Shown here: one piece after another, positions 39,590 to 50,756 of the stretch
How the letters are laid out: each line of letters starts with the position of its first letter
How positions within the stretch are numbered: position 1 is the first letter of the stretch
Translations under genes and position numbers: made by a program
Notes under the pieces: model-generated
The model's database searches: none
The model's input: only the letters and a program-made list of their open reading frames with translations
What the model was told of the DNA's origin: nothing
Source: Lineus longissimus
Taxonomy: Eukaryota; Nemertea; Pilidiophora; Heteronemertea; Lineidae
Length of the DNA: 60,000 nt
Assembly: GCF_910592395.1 (NCBI RefSeq)
Contig: NC_088309.1
Location: 9,862,501-9,922,500, forward strand
Direction of reading: 5' to 3'

Positions 39590-39842
39590 TTCCATCTCAA
39601 AGACGACAGAAGCTTTACAGTTTATGCCAGCAAATTATGGAACTCGCTGGACACTAACACCCGCAACAGCTCCACCGTCAGCGAGTTCAAAAGAAGATTA
39701 AAAACCAAACTATTTGAACAGTGTTTTTGTTAAGCGCAGCCAGAGTCTTTCTATACAATGTATAGAAAGACTCTGGCGCAGCTGAGCAATTTTTCTAATT
39801 GGATTTTGCGCTATATAAATGCTATTTGTATGTATGTATGTA
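39590..39842 (+). mobile_element. 3' end of a non-LTR retrotransposon (5'-truncated)
   Basis: The frame ending at TAA 39731-39733 reads RSFTVYASKLWNSLDTNTRN and SSTVSEFKRRLKTKLFEQ. This is the stereotyped C-terminal end of reverse-transcriptase ORFs in CR1/jockey-like elements (RSF...A.KLWNSLP...F+..LKT.LF). A 3' UTR follows with an 18-bp perfect hairpin (39739-39777), GCGCTATATAAAT and a TATG-repeat tail (about 39824-39842), as in 5'-truncated LINE copies. Confidence 0.8.
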
Positions 39843-40099
39843 GAGTAGGCATGTCCGTTAAAGTCGAACTATTTTGAAAAGTATGTGCATTAACGACTAA
39901 AAAAACTGTAAAGTTTCTCAATCGTCTCAGATTTGTCTCGTTCACCGAGCTTCCACTGATCAGTGCTTGCTCGAAAGAGATAATCGAAGTGATTAATGTT
40001 GTGTTGTGACATCTCATGACACAGACAGTCTTGTTTTATCAAAAGACATAACTTGAACATTCATCTACATCAACTATCAAAAGATTCATTGTTTAATAA

Positions 40100-41008
40100 T
40101 AGATCACTAACATAAACTAAAGTGGCATTTCTTCCATCAGACGCTGTGATGATAGATGACCAATGTTAAAATATCATGTCGTTCGCCAGTAAAACATCTA
40201 TCGTGTGCATTTGAACACTGACATTAAAGAGGAAACAAAATATGAATGATGGCATATCTTCAGACGTGCCATCCGCCATTAAAAGTTTTAGATCAATGAC
40301 ATAAAAGAGGAGCCATAAGTAAACTAAGGCATTTCCTCAGACACAGTAATGATGAACGACCAATGCGAAAATATCATGCCATCCGCCATTAAAACATCTA
40401 CCGTGTTTATTTTTCGATCACTGGCATGAAAGAGAAGCCATGAGTAAAGCCCTTACCTCAGACGCTGTAATATAGATGACCAATGTGAAAATATTGTGTC
40501 ATCCGCCAGTGAAACATCTATCGTGTTCACGATTAGATCACTGACATAAAAGCAATGACATGAAAGAGGAACCATGAGTAAAGGCATGTCCTACAAGTAC
40601 GCACTATAATGATAGATGCCCGATCTACATGTATCTTGTTACCCGAGATCACTGACATACAAGAGGAGCCTGAGCAAAGGCATGTCGTAAGACGCAATAA
40701 TGATAGATGCCCGATGTACATGTATCTTGTTACTCGAGATCACTGACATCCAAGAGGAGCCTGAGCAAAGGCATGTCCTAAGACGCTAAAATGATAGATG
40801 CCCGATGTACATGTATCTTGTTACTCGAGATCACTGACATACAAGAGGCATGTCCTAAGACGCTATAATGATAGATGCCCGATCTATCTTGTTTGCTATA
40901 CATCACTAACATACAAGAGGAACATGGGCAAAGGCATTTCTTCAGACACTGTAATGATGAATGACCGATGTGAAAATACCATGTCATCTGCCAATAAAAC
41001 AACTGTCG
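40100..41008. repeat. Complex diverged satellite array
   Basis: Longer units of about 120 bp (GATGACCAATGTGAAAATAT ... CATCCGCCAGTAAAACATCT ... ATCACTGACATAAAAGAGGA) occupy the left and the extreme right. The middle is a 91-bp version (GATAGATGCC at 40611, 40702, 40793, 40870) in which part of the unit is replaced by TACATGTATCTTGTTACTCG. The last spacing is 77 because of a 14-bp deletion. Confidence 0.85.
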
Positions 41009-42713
41009 GCGAGAATTAAATTAGTCTGTTGTTTGCAAAGTAAATGTCGTAAATAAACACCAGTCTGTTTTCACATTGTAATGGGCTTTGATAAAAGATA
41101 AATATACGGCAAACGCGACTGCAGGTGATATAGCTGAAAATTGACGTCGTAGACTGAAATGTTTGCCTTTTAACTGGGTCGGTTAAAAGACATAGGATCA
41201 ATTCTGCTGCTGACATTTTCATTACTGATATCGGAAAATTAGCTCTGGCGACTTGGGCGATATCCAGGCGACACCTGACACATATATATGCCCAGAATTC
41301 GGCCAACTCCATTCATCGACGTTTGTATAGTACCGCAGAGTTTCATTGCAGGTGAAAGACTCGAAAAAGTCCAATTGCGATTAATAATAGCTGTTGATGA
41401 ATAGGCTGCATCTAGAAACGGATCATAGTGGACGATGTGTATAGTCACTTGAAATATTGCAATAAGTTGCCGAGGGTTTTCGACATGTACTTACTGCAGT
41501 AAGACATTGAAACTTATTAAACGAAGATGCAGTGGATGAGTTAACTTCATGCCAGCCATCCAAGTACTGAGAACGGGAATTTCATGAAGCACGCTTCGTT
41601 CAGCGATGACCTGTGACTCTTACGAAAACGTTCTCCGATATCAGTGGGTAATGCACAATAATTCCAGCTGATACCTATAGTAGTCTTAAGAAATTTGACA
41701 CCCAGAACTTCCATTGTTTTCAAAAATGTACCCATATAAATGCAAAATGCAAAACTGCCTTCAAACTATATTACGTGACAGAAACAATTTTCCCACTCCA
41801 GAGACTTCGAGTTGTACTTATTCTGACAACCCGAATAATTTTGTTTCCCATTCAACAAATTTGACAAAAGTGTATCTCGTGTGACCAAACTAATAACTTG
41901 ACGCCAGTCAGGGCTATACTGGTATACTGGTGAAGACACAACTTGTTTCGCATCTCTCAATTCCCCTTCCTTTAGCACGTGTTCGGTTAAGTTTGCACAT
42001 TCCTGTCACGAAGGAATTTCATCAGCGTAAGAAAACAAAAACGGAAAAAATATCAAAAAAATAACTTTTTTCGAGGTAGGAGGTCGTCACGCAGGTTGAT
42101 CGCACATTTGCTGTGTGTGTGATGCTATAATTCTAACCATAAAGAAAAATTTCATTTGTGTGGGTCGTCTTTGCACCTGAACGGAATACCTCAACAAAAA
42201 TGGTCCACGAAGTATATTCCCAATCAATTTCCGCTTGTTGAACCTGTTTTGGGACAGAAATATTTGAGGTTGGACAAGCTAAAAAGCTCGTGCTTATTCT
42301 AATGGAGTATGAGTCAAAGGCGGTACGATGTAATTGCAGTGCTGTGGAGGCAGGATGCTGATGACATCCCCAAAAGCAGGTCATCAAAGTACATTGATAG
42401 GTACACTGCAACAATTTTATTTCTCTGTCAACATAAGAGACCATTACGCAATGCCTACCTTCTTTTCTAACACGAGAAACAATTGATGAGGAGACGGAGA
42501 TTTATATCACACTTTTAAAGCGTCTTCCCAAGATGTACAGCATTGCCAGTAGGAGCTTTTTCAGAAGCTCCATATTCTTTAGGAGCTTTTCAGTCCCCCA
42601 AATAAAAAAGAGCACTGATCTGATTCATTTTTGTGCTGGCCCGAGATCGAAGGTTTTTTAAGCTTAAAGTCTTCTTTTTTAAAGAGTGTCCATGTATCTA
42701 TTCTATTTTTGGA
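41009..42713. other. Intergenic DNA and 3' region of the SLC18-like gene
   Basis: Presumed 3' UTR of the transporter on the right, with a possible polyadenylation signal at 42416-42421. Two similar AGGAGCTTTTCAG segments lie at 42551-42593. No other gene is recognised. Confidence 0.55.
42416..42421 (-). terminator. Candidate polyadenylation signal for the SLC18-like gene
   Basis: TTTATT on the plus strand reads AATAAA on the minus strand, about 293 bases after the transporter stop codon. No closer canonical hexamer was noticed. Confidence 0.25.
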
Positions 42714-44339
42714 TCATAATGTTATTTCGTAACCCTTCCTCGGTAGGATACGTCGGGCCGCAAACGCACTGAAGGAGGCCAACATGCAAACCCCAGCAGC
42801 AGCGCGGTAGAGAATATCAAACTGAACGTATCCGCCTAACATGGAACCAGTTGTCAAGCCGAGGTCATAGCAGGCAGCCACGAGACCAAACACCGGGCCG
42901 AACCTTGACTCGTGGCGTACATCCGCGATCTCGGACACTATAAGGGTAATGACAGAAAACTTCAGCCCAACGCCGATGCGAAACAAGCAGTGAGGACCCA
43001 TTGTCTCCCAGATAGAACGGCAGAAAGGATATGATATCAAGGATGTCGCAATTACCCAAGGACCAGCAAAGAAAACTTTCCATTTGCCATAGGTATCGCC
43101 GATAGCAGCTCCCACTTTGATTGTGAGTACTTGGACGAGTTGGGCGACTGCAAGTACTACACCAATCTGCCACTGTGCTGCTTTGAAGTTTTTGATAACC
43201 CAAACCGTACTTGATGAGATTATTATACCGAAACACGTGTCACATACGAAACATCCAAAGAGAATTGCCATTAGGTATGGATCATTTAGTAACTTGAAGT
43301 AAGCCCATAAGGTGCCCGTTTCCTTCTTACTTTCTCTCACGTTTGACTCACTTGAAGTAGGTAGTTTAATCATCATACGCAGAATGCCATCAAGAACAGA
43401 CAGCCCAACCAGGATGAGAAAGGGTGCCTGTTGGCCGGCGACTTCGTACAGGCTGCCGAATTGATAACCTACCAACGGGGCGATGCTGAAACTTGAATAC
43501 ACCACTGTCATTGCATGTGACCGCTCATTTCCCTTGGGGAATACTGACGCGATGAGAGCGAATCCAGCCACTACCGTCATGCTTGAAGCCACAGCCTGGC
43601 CCATCCGTGCTGCAAGGAGGACTCCGAAAGTAGGGGCGAACGCAAATGCAAGAATCACCGTGGCCCCAAAGAAAGAGCCAGCTACCATCACAACTTTTTC
43701 GCTGAGTTTGTCTACCAAAACTCCCGCGATTATGTTAGAGAATATCTCCGTTGCTGGCTTAACAGCGCTGGCCAGGCCGACCTTACGCTCTATGGTTAGT
43801 CCATTGGTACATTTATTCGCCTTGTAGTCCAAAGAACGAAGTTCTGACATGTTGGTCATACTATCAATGTTTGAGTCTGCGTCTATCTTTGTTAAATTGA
43901 CATGATACGTTTCTCGACGGAAGGAATGCGATGAATGAATGTATCCAACTGAGCTCCCTTGATGCCAATTGATAAGGCTGTGTGTAGTTTGCAAGAGCGT
44001 ATCCGTCATGTCATGCCGAGAAGTCAGATTTCTGGTGATGTTGTGCTCCGCTGCTACCGTGTGATCGCAATTAATTGCCATTTGTGTAATCATCGCGGGA
44101 AGTATTGGCAACACTGAAGAAGATAACATCAAATCCAAAACATTTGCAATTATTACCACAGCAAGAACAAGGTTACGAGACTGGCGGAACCTGCTCCAAC
44201 AAGAGGTCACATTTTCTTCATTTTCTTTCTTGATTTCGTTGTCATTGATTTCCAATATGATTGGCATCGTCTTTGGGTCGGTTACTTTCGCCATCGTTAG
44301 CAGAATTTTGTCAGAAGATGCAACAAAGGCCACTTTCAT
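42714..44339 (-). CDS. SLC18-type (vesicular amine transporter-like) major facilitator, intronless
   Basis: A complete 541-residue MFS transporter in one exon. The ATG at 44339-44337 follows an in-frame TAA five codons upstream; a second ATG at 44294-44292 has a stronger Kozak context and could be the real start. The protein has a polar N-terminus, then TM1 with VLDLMLSSSVLPILP, matching the SLC18 TM1 motif including its Asp (D69). A luminal loop of about 100 residues carries four N-glycosylation sites (about N100, N104, N148, N163), as in VMAT and VAChT. The MFS motif after TM2 is GVLVDKLSEK. Later landmarks are ARMGQAVASS, LVGYQFGSLYEVAG, APFLILVGLSVLDG and ADVRHESRFGPVFG. SLC18 proteins exchange protons for amines across secretory-vesicle membranes. 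From a remembered alignment, the Asp residues of VMAT TM10 and TM11 are not at the expected positions, so the substrate may differ. Absence of introns suggests retroposition or intron loss. Confidence 0.93.
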   Translation of the reverse strand: MKVAFVASSDKILLTMAKVTDPKTMPIILEINDNEIKKENEENVTSCWSRFRQSRNLVLAVVIIANVLDLMLSSSVLPILPAMITQMAINCDHTVAAEHNITRNLTSRHDMTDTLLQTTHSLINWHQGSSVGYIHSSHSFRRETYHVNLTKIDADSNIDSMTNMSELRSLDYKANKCTNGLTIERKVGLASAVKPATEIFSNIIAGVLVDKLSEKVVMVAGSFFGATVILAFAFAPTFGVLLAARMGQAVASSMTVVAGFALIASVFPKGNERSHAMTVVYSSFSIAPLVGYQFGSLYEVAGQQAPFLILVGLSVLDGILRMMIKLPTSSESNVRESKKETGTLWAYFKLLNDPYLMAILFGCFVCDTCFGIIISSSTVWVIKNFKAAQWQIGVVLAVAQLVQVLTIKVGAAIGDTYGKWKVFFAGPWVIATSLISYPFCRSIWETMGPHCLFRIGVGLKFSVITLIVSEIADVRHESRFGPVFGLVAACYDLGLTTGSMLGGYVQFDILYRAAAGVCMLASFSAFAARRILPRKGYEITL

Positions 44340-47300
44340 GCTCAACAGTAATCCTTAAGGGTCTTAGCATGAATATTATTCAGTCATCCATCACTTATAT
44401 GACATGTGTATCTGGACCGATCTAAGCGAATCGTCTGCTGAATGAAGGTTTGAGAGATGCAACAGGTGACATCATGGTTATGACAATTGCACATGTTGCT
44501 TGAAAGTGATGCCACATACAGGTAAACAAACTGACACCCGTGGTTCATTTTTGTCAATTAGTGCAAAATGGACCAGTGGGGTTCAGTCAAACCCAATGGG
44601 TCCACAATAGTTGTTAAAAAAAAAAAGGTTTCGGTTGCCAAAGATCGCGATTCAAATTCCTGTTCGGGATCAAGCCCCTCGGAAACGGATGACAATACGA
44701 AGATGAGAGCAAAAGGGCCCTCTCTGCGGAATGGAATGGTGGTCTTTTAAAGACATGCTCTCTATACAAGTAATTTTTGGCTGGCGGTGGACAAAGGCAA
44801 CAGCGATGAAGTTACTCCTCGAGTGCCCCAGTGTCGTGCAGAATGACTACAAATATTACAAACGTTCTACCTTTTTATCGCAATTACAAGCCAGCTTCCT
44901 TGGTGTATGTTCTGCTCGAGGCTAACTTCATAAGAGTCTCATTGTTGATAGCCACAAAAGCGATAAAACGATACCACTGGGAGCAACCTTCCCAGATTAA
45001 TAATAAACTTTCATGTTGTTTATGTTGCCCAACAACAAAGAAATTCTCAAGTGTAACCAATTTCTCTGATGAATTTATGCCTGTGGTACTTCGGGAGACC
45101 AGCTGCTCCCAAGTAACCAGTGCTCATTAATTTCAACGCTTCGTGAATTTGAAAAGAGCGCAGTAAGCCCGGTAAGAAAAGGCGACTCGTGGTATTACCA
45201 TTTTTTGTGATACGTAAACTGTCATTGCGTGAGCTCTTTTTTATTTTCTGAAATTAAACGCTATTATTCAAATTTGACAATATTCGCGTGCTGACATAAA
45301 GGTCATTCTCTCGTCTGCGCTTCGATACACATTTTAGAGTCTGTTCCATGCATCACAGCGAATAGGACAGACAGGGGTATAAAATAATAATCAGTAGACC
45401 TCTCATCACCGTAACGAGATAATTAGCCGAAAGTTCTTCATGTAAATCTCTAATGTCACCATAAGCCATCAAATAAATTTACAGCTTTCTGTAGTTAACA
45501 GCCTTTTCTTTATTTCATGCGCATAACTGGTACATAACTGCTTAAGTTATGATGCCGACTATTGGCAATGGCCGATGGCAACAGCTGCGGACGTAAGTTT
45601 CAGGACAGAGCAATTCAATTTCTCCTTTCGGTGGTTGTATATTTCCGGCCACTTGCATGCAATAGATGTGTCATCCTTGCTGAGTTTTTATGGCATTGGA
45701 TAATGTACAAATCTCATTATCGTTTAAGTGGTCATATTTCTTAAGGAATAACTACCATGACTACGAACCTGGATTTAATAGCGGAAGCTATTTTCGGCTG
45801 TAAAAAATATGAAATCTCAACATGGAGAGAGAAAATCGAGATTATGGCACTTCATGAAGTGATCTATTACAGATTACACTCTGCACTGAAGAAAAAAAGG
45901 AGAAAATATTACAGGAATTACAACATGTTTTACGTTCATAAGGCTGTCATAAGCTAACGGCCATCTTGGTTGGAATGTAAAATAGGCAAGTATATATTAC
46001 CAAGAATTGACAAAGTTGATGGAAGTCGATGAAACGACCTGTGTCGAGACCACATGGCATTAAATTCCGTATGTGTTTCCGCGATGTTCGACTGACAGAA
46101 GGTTCTGCAGTCGTTCTGCTTGGAATGTCAGCGGAATACAAAAGTGACCAAATCAATTTGAGTATACATGCAGTAAACGGATGAACATACACATAGTCGA
46201 CTTTGATAATTTTCTACCGTTAACATCCCATATGACTTTTCAATTTGGAATACCAAGGGGAGTTCTAAACTAACAAAATCCATTCGAGTATATGTACGTA
46301 GTGCACTTTGTATACTAACTGATGAATAAATATGGTCGACTTAGAGGATTTTCTACAGTTCACTTCCTGTGTATGTTCTAGTTTGCAAATACCAGGGGAA
46401 TACTAAAGTAACATAACCCGTCAAGCATTTATCAACAACCTGGGTAAGAACCGGGGTAGAGTCATCCTCTTGCAAACAGGGCCTACAACATGATTCCTCC
46501 TTACGCGTGTACGGAGTCCGCGGGAGTAAGTACGAGTGAATGGCCTGATATTGTCAGGATGGGGTAGAGTAGTTCAGGTTGGTTTTCATGTCCTCTTATT
46601 ATCAGGTTTATTATCCCGATGGTACTAAACATTCAGGGTAAAGCCAATTGCACCTCATCACCTTTGGTGCTTCTGCATAATAGATGATTTTGTATTATAA
46701 AGCGATGCAGCTAGATGAAATCGTGGTGTAAAACGGGGATGAAAGTTTCAGCCAATTTGATGTGCATATTGGTGAGGCTTGCGCGATTCAACGTATACCA
46801 TCGTGGTGATTATACCGGTATTTTGTGAACTAGTTTTTTTGTCGGATCGATATGGAGTAAGTACAGTGTACTCTAAGTAACCAGGCAAGTCAATAACACA
46901 GATTTCAACAGACTACGTCAATGTGAACTAGGAAATTGTAGCATTGATGTCACCTACGTGTATAACAGATGTACATTCTGTACCACTTGCATTGCCCATC
47001 TGTATTTTGCATTGAAATCGCGTGCAAAGAATAAAACATCGTTAGCCCAATGTTTGTTAAAATGCCTGTATGGTAGTTAAATGATGAGGAAGGTTCTATA
47101 CGTATAAATTTTCATATTAATCATAATGTTGACCATTAACCTTTTAATTACAGGAAATTGCATATTACTTATTACAAACCCGGCGAACTGGAAATGTATC
47201 GTGTGCGGCATCAGATCAAAAATAACCTGCGTGACAATATGTAATAATTTGTCAGGAGGTTGATTAAGATTGTGATGTATAGTAGACAAGGCGCTTCTTA

Positions 47301-48430
47301 GTACCTTGACTTTTCTGCACGAATACGACGCGTCCGTTACATGTATCTACATGTAGGACAAAATAAGGTGAACCAGAAGAACACAACTTTCATTTTTGGA
47401 GGGATTACAGTTAAGCAAGAAGGTGCTCATTGTTTTTTTTTTCTTTCTCTTCAATTGAACGTGACGCATCATGACAAAATACGCGCAACATATCAGTTTA
47501 AAAACAGGTATTTGTCAATGATACAAGTGAATGTTTTTTTATTATGTAACATGTCCTTATCATGTTCTCGAAAAATATCAAAACATCTCGGGTTAAGACC
47601 AAATTCCACCCCGAACCTTTGGTAAAAGCTCCTCTGGTTGGAGCTTGCTCTGACCAGTTCTGATTTTACATGTAGCAAAGAGACCAGCTGGTGAGGTGTT
47701 GTTAATTCCTTCGACAAGAAAGAAACACATTTTCTTTAAAGTGTGAAAATGTCGTAGCCAGTGAGTGAACATATTACAGGTCCCCTCGGGCTAAAAGCGA
47801 GTCACGTCTTAGAATATCGAGTTCTTCATCAACCATACTTTTGAAACGGTTTCACATATTATCGGCGACATATACCTTTGGGGGCAATCCGTCAGATTTT
47901 GATTCATGCGCATAAAACAAAACTTCGTTGATCATAAATGCCGAAATGACGAAAGAAAAGGCAGCATTTGTTGTGTGTGTTGTTTTTTTGTTTTTCTCGT
48001 TAAACATTTCGGCATTTAAAACACGACATGTCGCACGTGTATTCAAACTGACGTGTTTTGAAATTGAAAAGCATGACAAATCTATATACAAAAAATAATT
48101 AAACACCACTTCAATAAAACGGTTTTGTGGTGTCACATTCATTTGAAATGTTATGCCTTGTAAATTATATAATCAATAAAATTTAACCTAACATTGTGTT
48201 TTGTTGCAGCTGTCTGACTAATTATTGACAAGTAAAGAATGAAATTGCCATCAAAATACTATAGTTGATGCATGACATGATGTGATAGATTGCGAAACTG
48301 TTTTTACCTTCACTGCATGCAACTCAAGGTAAAATTCATATTATTTCTGAACTATATATTATCTGTGGATCGGCCGCACCCAGTCAACTACATTACAAAG
48401 AAGAGAAAATACGTCGTATATCGTAAGAGC
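44340..48430. other. Upstream region of the SLC18-like gene and intergenic DNA
   Basis: A divergent ATG at 44568 in strong Kozak context opens 60 codons (MDQWGSVKPNGSTIVVKKKK and on; Lys, Ser and Asp rich) but lacks homology and a convincing donor. The diverged duplication at 46170-46430 is also here. Confidence 0.5.
46170..46430. repeat. Diverged tandem duplication (period about 143 bp)
   Basis: GGATGAACATACACATAGTC GACTTTG ... AATACCAAGGGGA near 46177-46280 corresponds to CTGATGAATAAATATGGTCG ACTTAG ... AATACCAGGGGA near 46320-46410. Confidence 0.55.
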
Positions 48431-48556
48431 CAATGGGTGATATGAATAAAGACTAGGAAATGCTTTTATCTAAATCTCCATGTACATTTACACTAGGCCT
48501 TCCTGTACAAAACCGGAGTAAAAGCATTTGCTAGTCTTTATTCATATCACCCAATG
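48431..48556. mobile_element. Short hairpin MITE, 126 bp
   Basis: Two 38-nt arms, 48431-48468 and 48519-48556, are reverse complements at 36 of 38 positions; the core is GGGTGATATGAATAAAGACT. They enclose about 50 bp. The transcript would fold into one long hairpin. No clear target duplication was found, so it could also be an inverted duplication. Confidence 0.7.
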
Positions 48557-49143
48557 TGTGTTTTTCTTTGGGTAGATTTCAAGAAGTTCGACAAAAAGGA
48601 ATTCTCTCTTTAGAATAGTCTCAGTTATCAAAAGATTCTGACAACGCGTATACCGAGTGATCCATGCGGGTTTCTGCTTTTTAGTCCTACAATATATAAA
48701 GGAGTCCGAGAATGAAACTTAAATGACAGCATGGTTGACCAATCATTGCTACCACGGAGCCTTATTTGTTAAAGTGATAATGCAGTTGTATACCCAGCTA
48801 AACGGGTTTTACTCGGCTGGAAGAAAACGTCCCTGATTCCGAATGGTACCGGAAAGATTTTGCACTCATATATGATACTGTAGTATTTGCTGGTTCCCGT
48901 AATATTGAAATTCCAATCACATTCAGATCAACAAACCTTGAGGCCAGTTATGATGTATTTTGACAACCTTTCATGACATTTGCGTGATCTCTTTTGCGTG
49001 TACGTATCGGTGACACTCTCGGAATAACGATATATCAAATTGCCTTCATAACTTTACATTGAAGAGGGATTTAGGCAAGGTCATGTCTTCGGAAAAAGTG
49101 CTTAGTTTTAAGCATTGGCGAGAGCACCATATGTCTTCAATTC

Positions 49144-49939
49144 CATTATTGCACTTGGCGCATGCTTGAATTTCATACACATGGTTTCAATTCCATTCTT
49201 AGCACTTTATAAACATTGAATTAATCAGAGTCTTTCAAATATGATTTGAAAGACTCTGAATTAATGAAGGTCAGGATGGCATCATATTCCAGCCTTAAAA
49301 CAATAATCACGATGACGATGATAACTTCACAAAGCATATTGGTCCGATTGGTAATCGTAGTCGGCAGCAGACGTTCATATTGAATGCAGCAGATGCTTTT
49401 GTTGACTTTGACTATCCGTACCCCCTGCGCTGACATCCCAGGTTATGTCAAGTCAGTAAACTACATCATGACTGGATTTATTACTTGAATCACAGCGGGA
49501 AAACTGCGACGATTGTCACAGTTAACTCATCATGAGTTGAATGAAAAACATAACATCGAACGTGACACTCAAAAAAAATTCTCACTTTGCAAAATTAATA
49601 TTCCTTCAAACAATCATAAAGGGGAAGTTTTTTGAAACTCTATATTTCTCAAAAAAGGACATTATCTGATGGTTCACATGATGAAAAACATAACATTAGA
49701 TACATTTTAAAAGAATTTTGGGAAGTTTTATACACAAGTTGTTCAAATCGTGTTCGTTAATATTATGGTTCCATCAGATTTTATAGTGTTGGTGATTTTA
49801 GTGCGAGTATATACTGACTGCTTGGTCAATAGATGAAGTGTTTTCAAAAGGCGTGCGGTATACATTGGACTATTTGTTAATAACATCAAGTGTATTTCAC
49901 ATCCTCATTATTGCACTTGGCGCATGCTTGAATTTCATA
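49144..49939. repeat. Pair of exact 34-bp direct repeats 762 bp apart
   Basis: CATTATTGCACTTGGCGCAT followed by GCTTGAATTTCATA occurs exactly at 49144-49177 and 49906-49939. A shorter internal repeat, ATGAAAAACATAACAT, lies near 49540 and 49681. Confidence 0.8.
49226..49258. repeat. Perfect 15-bp hairpin with 3-nt loop
   Basis: CAGAGTCTTTCAAAT (49226-49240), loop ATG, then ATTTGAAAGACTCTG (49244-49258). With one bulged A the flanking ATTAAT also pairs. The first 11 bases of the arm equal those of the hairpin at 39739-39777. Confidence 0.85.
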
Positions 49940-50686
49940 AATATTGAACAGTATTGGACATTACAATAATAAATAGTAAGGCCATCTGCGCGCGCCTTTT
50001 ATAGGTCACTGCACGAATGGTCAAAAACACATAAAATAACCCTAATGTATCTAGCGCAGCGGACATCCCTTCATTGTGAGCCTTAATTGGCTGGTTAAAG
50101 GAATATAATGCACACATTATAACCTTTTGATAATTGGCAACACGTTTGAAAACAGCTGGTTCTCAACGTTATCAATTCTGACCAATGTACAGCTTTTTAA
50201 TCGATTTCATTCAGCGGTCATCCAGGTTTATATTGTATCGATAATTGACAGATGACGAAACCATAGCATAAAAATAGCGCATTTCAATACATCTGATTAG
50301 TGCATTTCTGCACTGAGTTCCTGCTAGAGTGTTTCGTGGGAACCTGCCCACGTACATTATATACCAATTAGAGGTGGCTGTACTGTCCTCCCGTCAGACA
50401 ACACGCCATGCAACGACGTCCATCGTCCTTGTCATTGATAATGACATTCAAACATTTGTGCAAACGCTGCTGTGAATTGGGTGCGTGAACTTGGTTTTAT
50501 TTATTTTTTGTACGCAAATAAGGATATCATCAAAATCAAAATTAACTTGCGCATGATTAAACCACCCATGTATTAAACCATCATGATTCGCCTCGGGATA
50601 CAAACGGGCGTGGTATAGTTGCCATTTACTGCATGTACGGTACGCGAAGTGGATACTATAGTATATACGGAATACTGTACATGTAT

Positions 50687-50756
50687 ATGCATCGCTGCCT
50701 TTTGGATAGCTAATGAATTCTGTATAAGGTCACCTCACAGCTTGGCAGCGATGCAT
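50687..50756. repeat. 13-bp inverted repeat with 44-nt spacer
   Basis: ATGCATCGCTGCC (50687-50699) and GGCAGCGATGCAT (50744-50756) are perfect reverse complements. The arms are too short for a typical animal pre-miRNA stem. Confidence 0.7.

Noticed and set aside
45971-45990. TGGAATGTAAAATAGG resembling mature miR-1
   Set aside because: Only the first 11 bases match and no complementary arm lies nearby.
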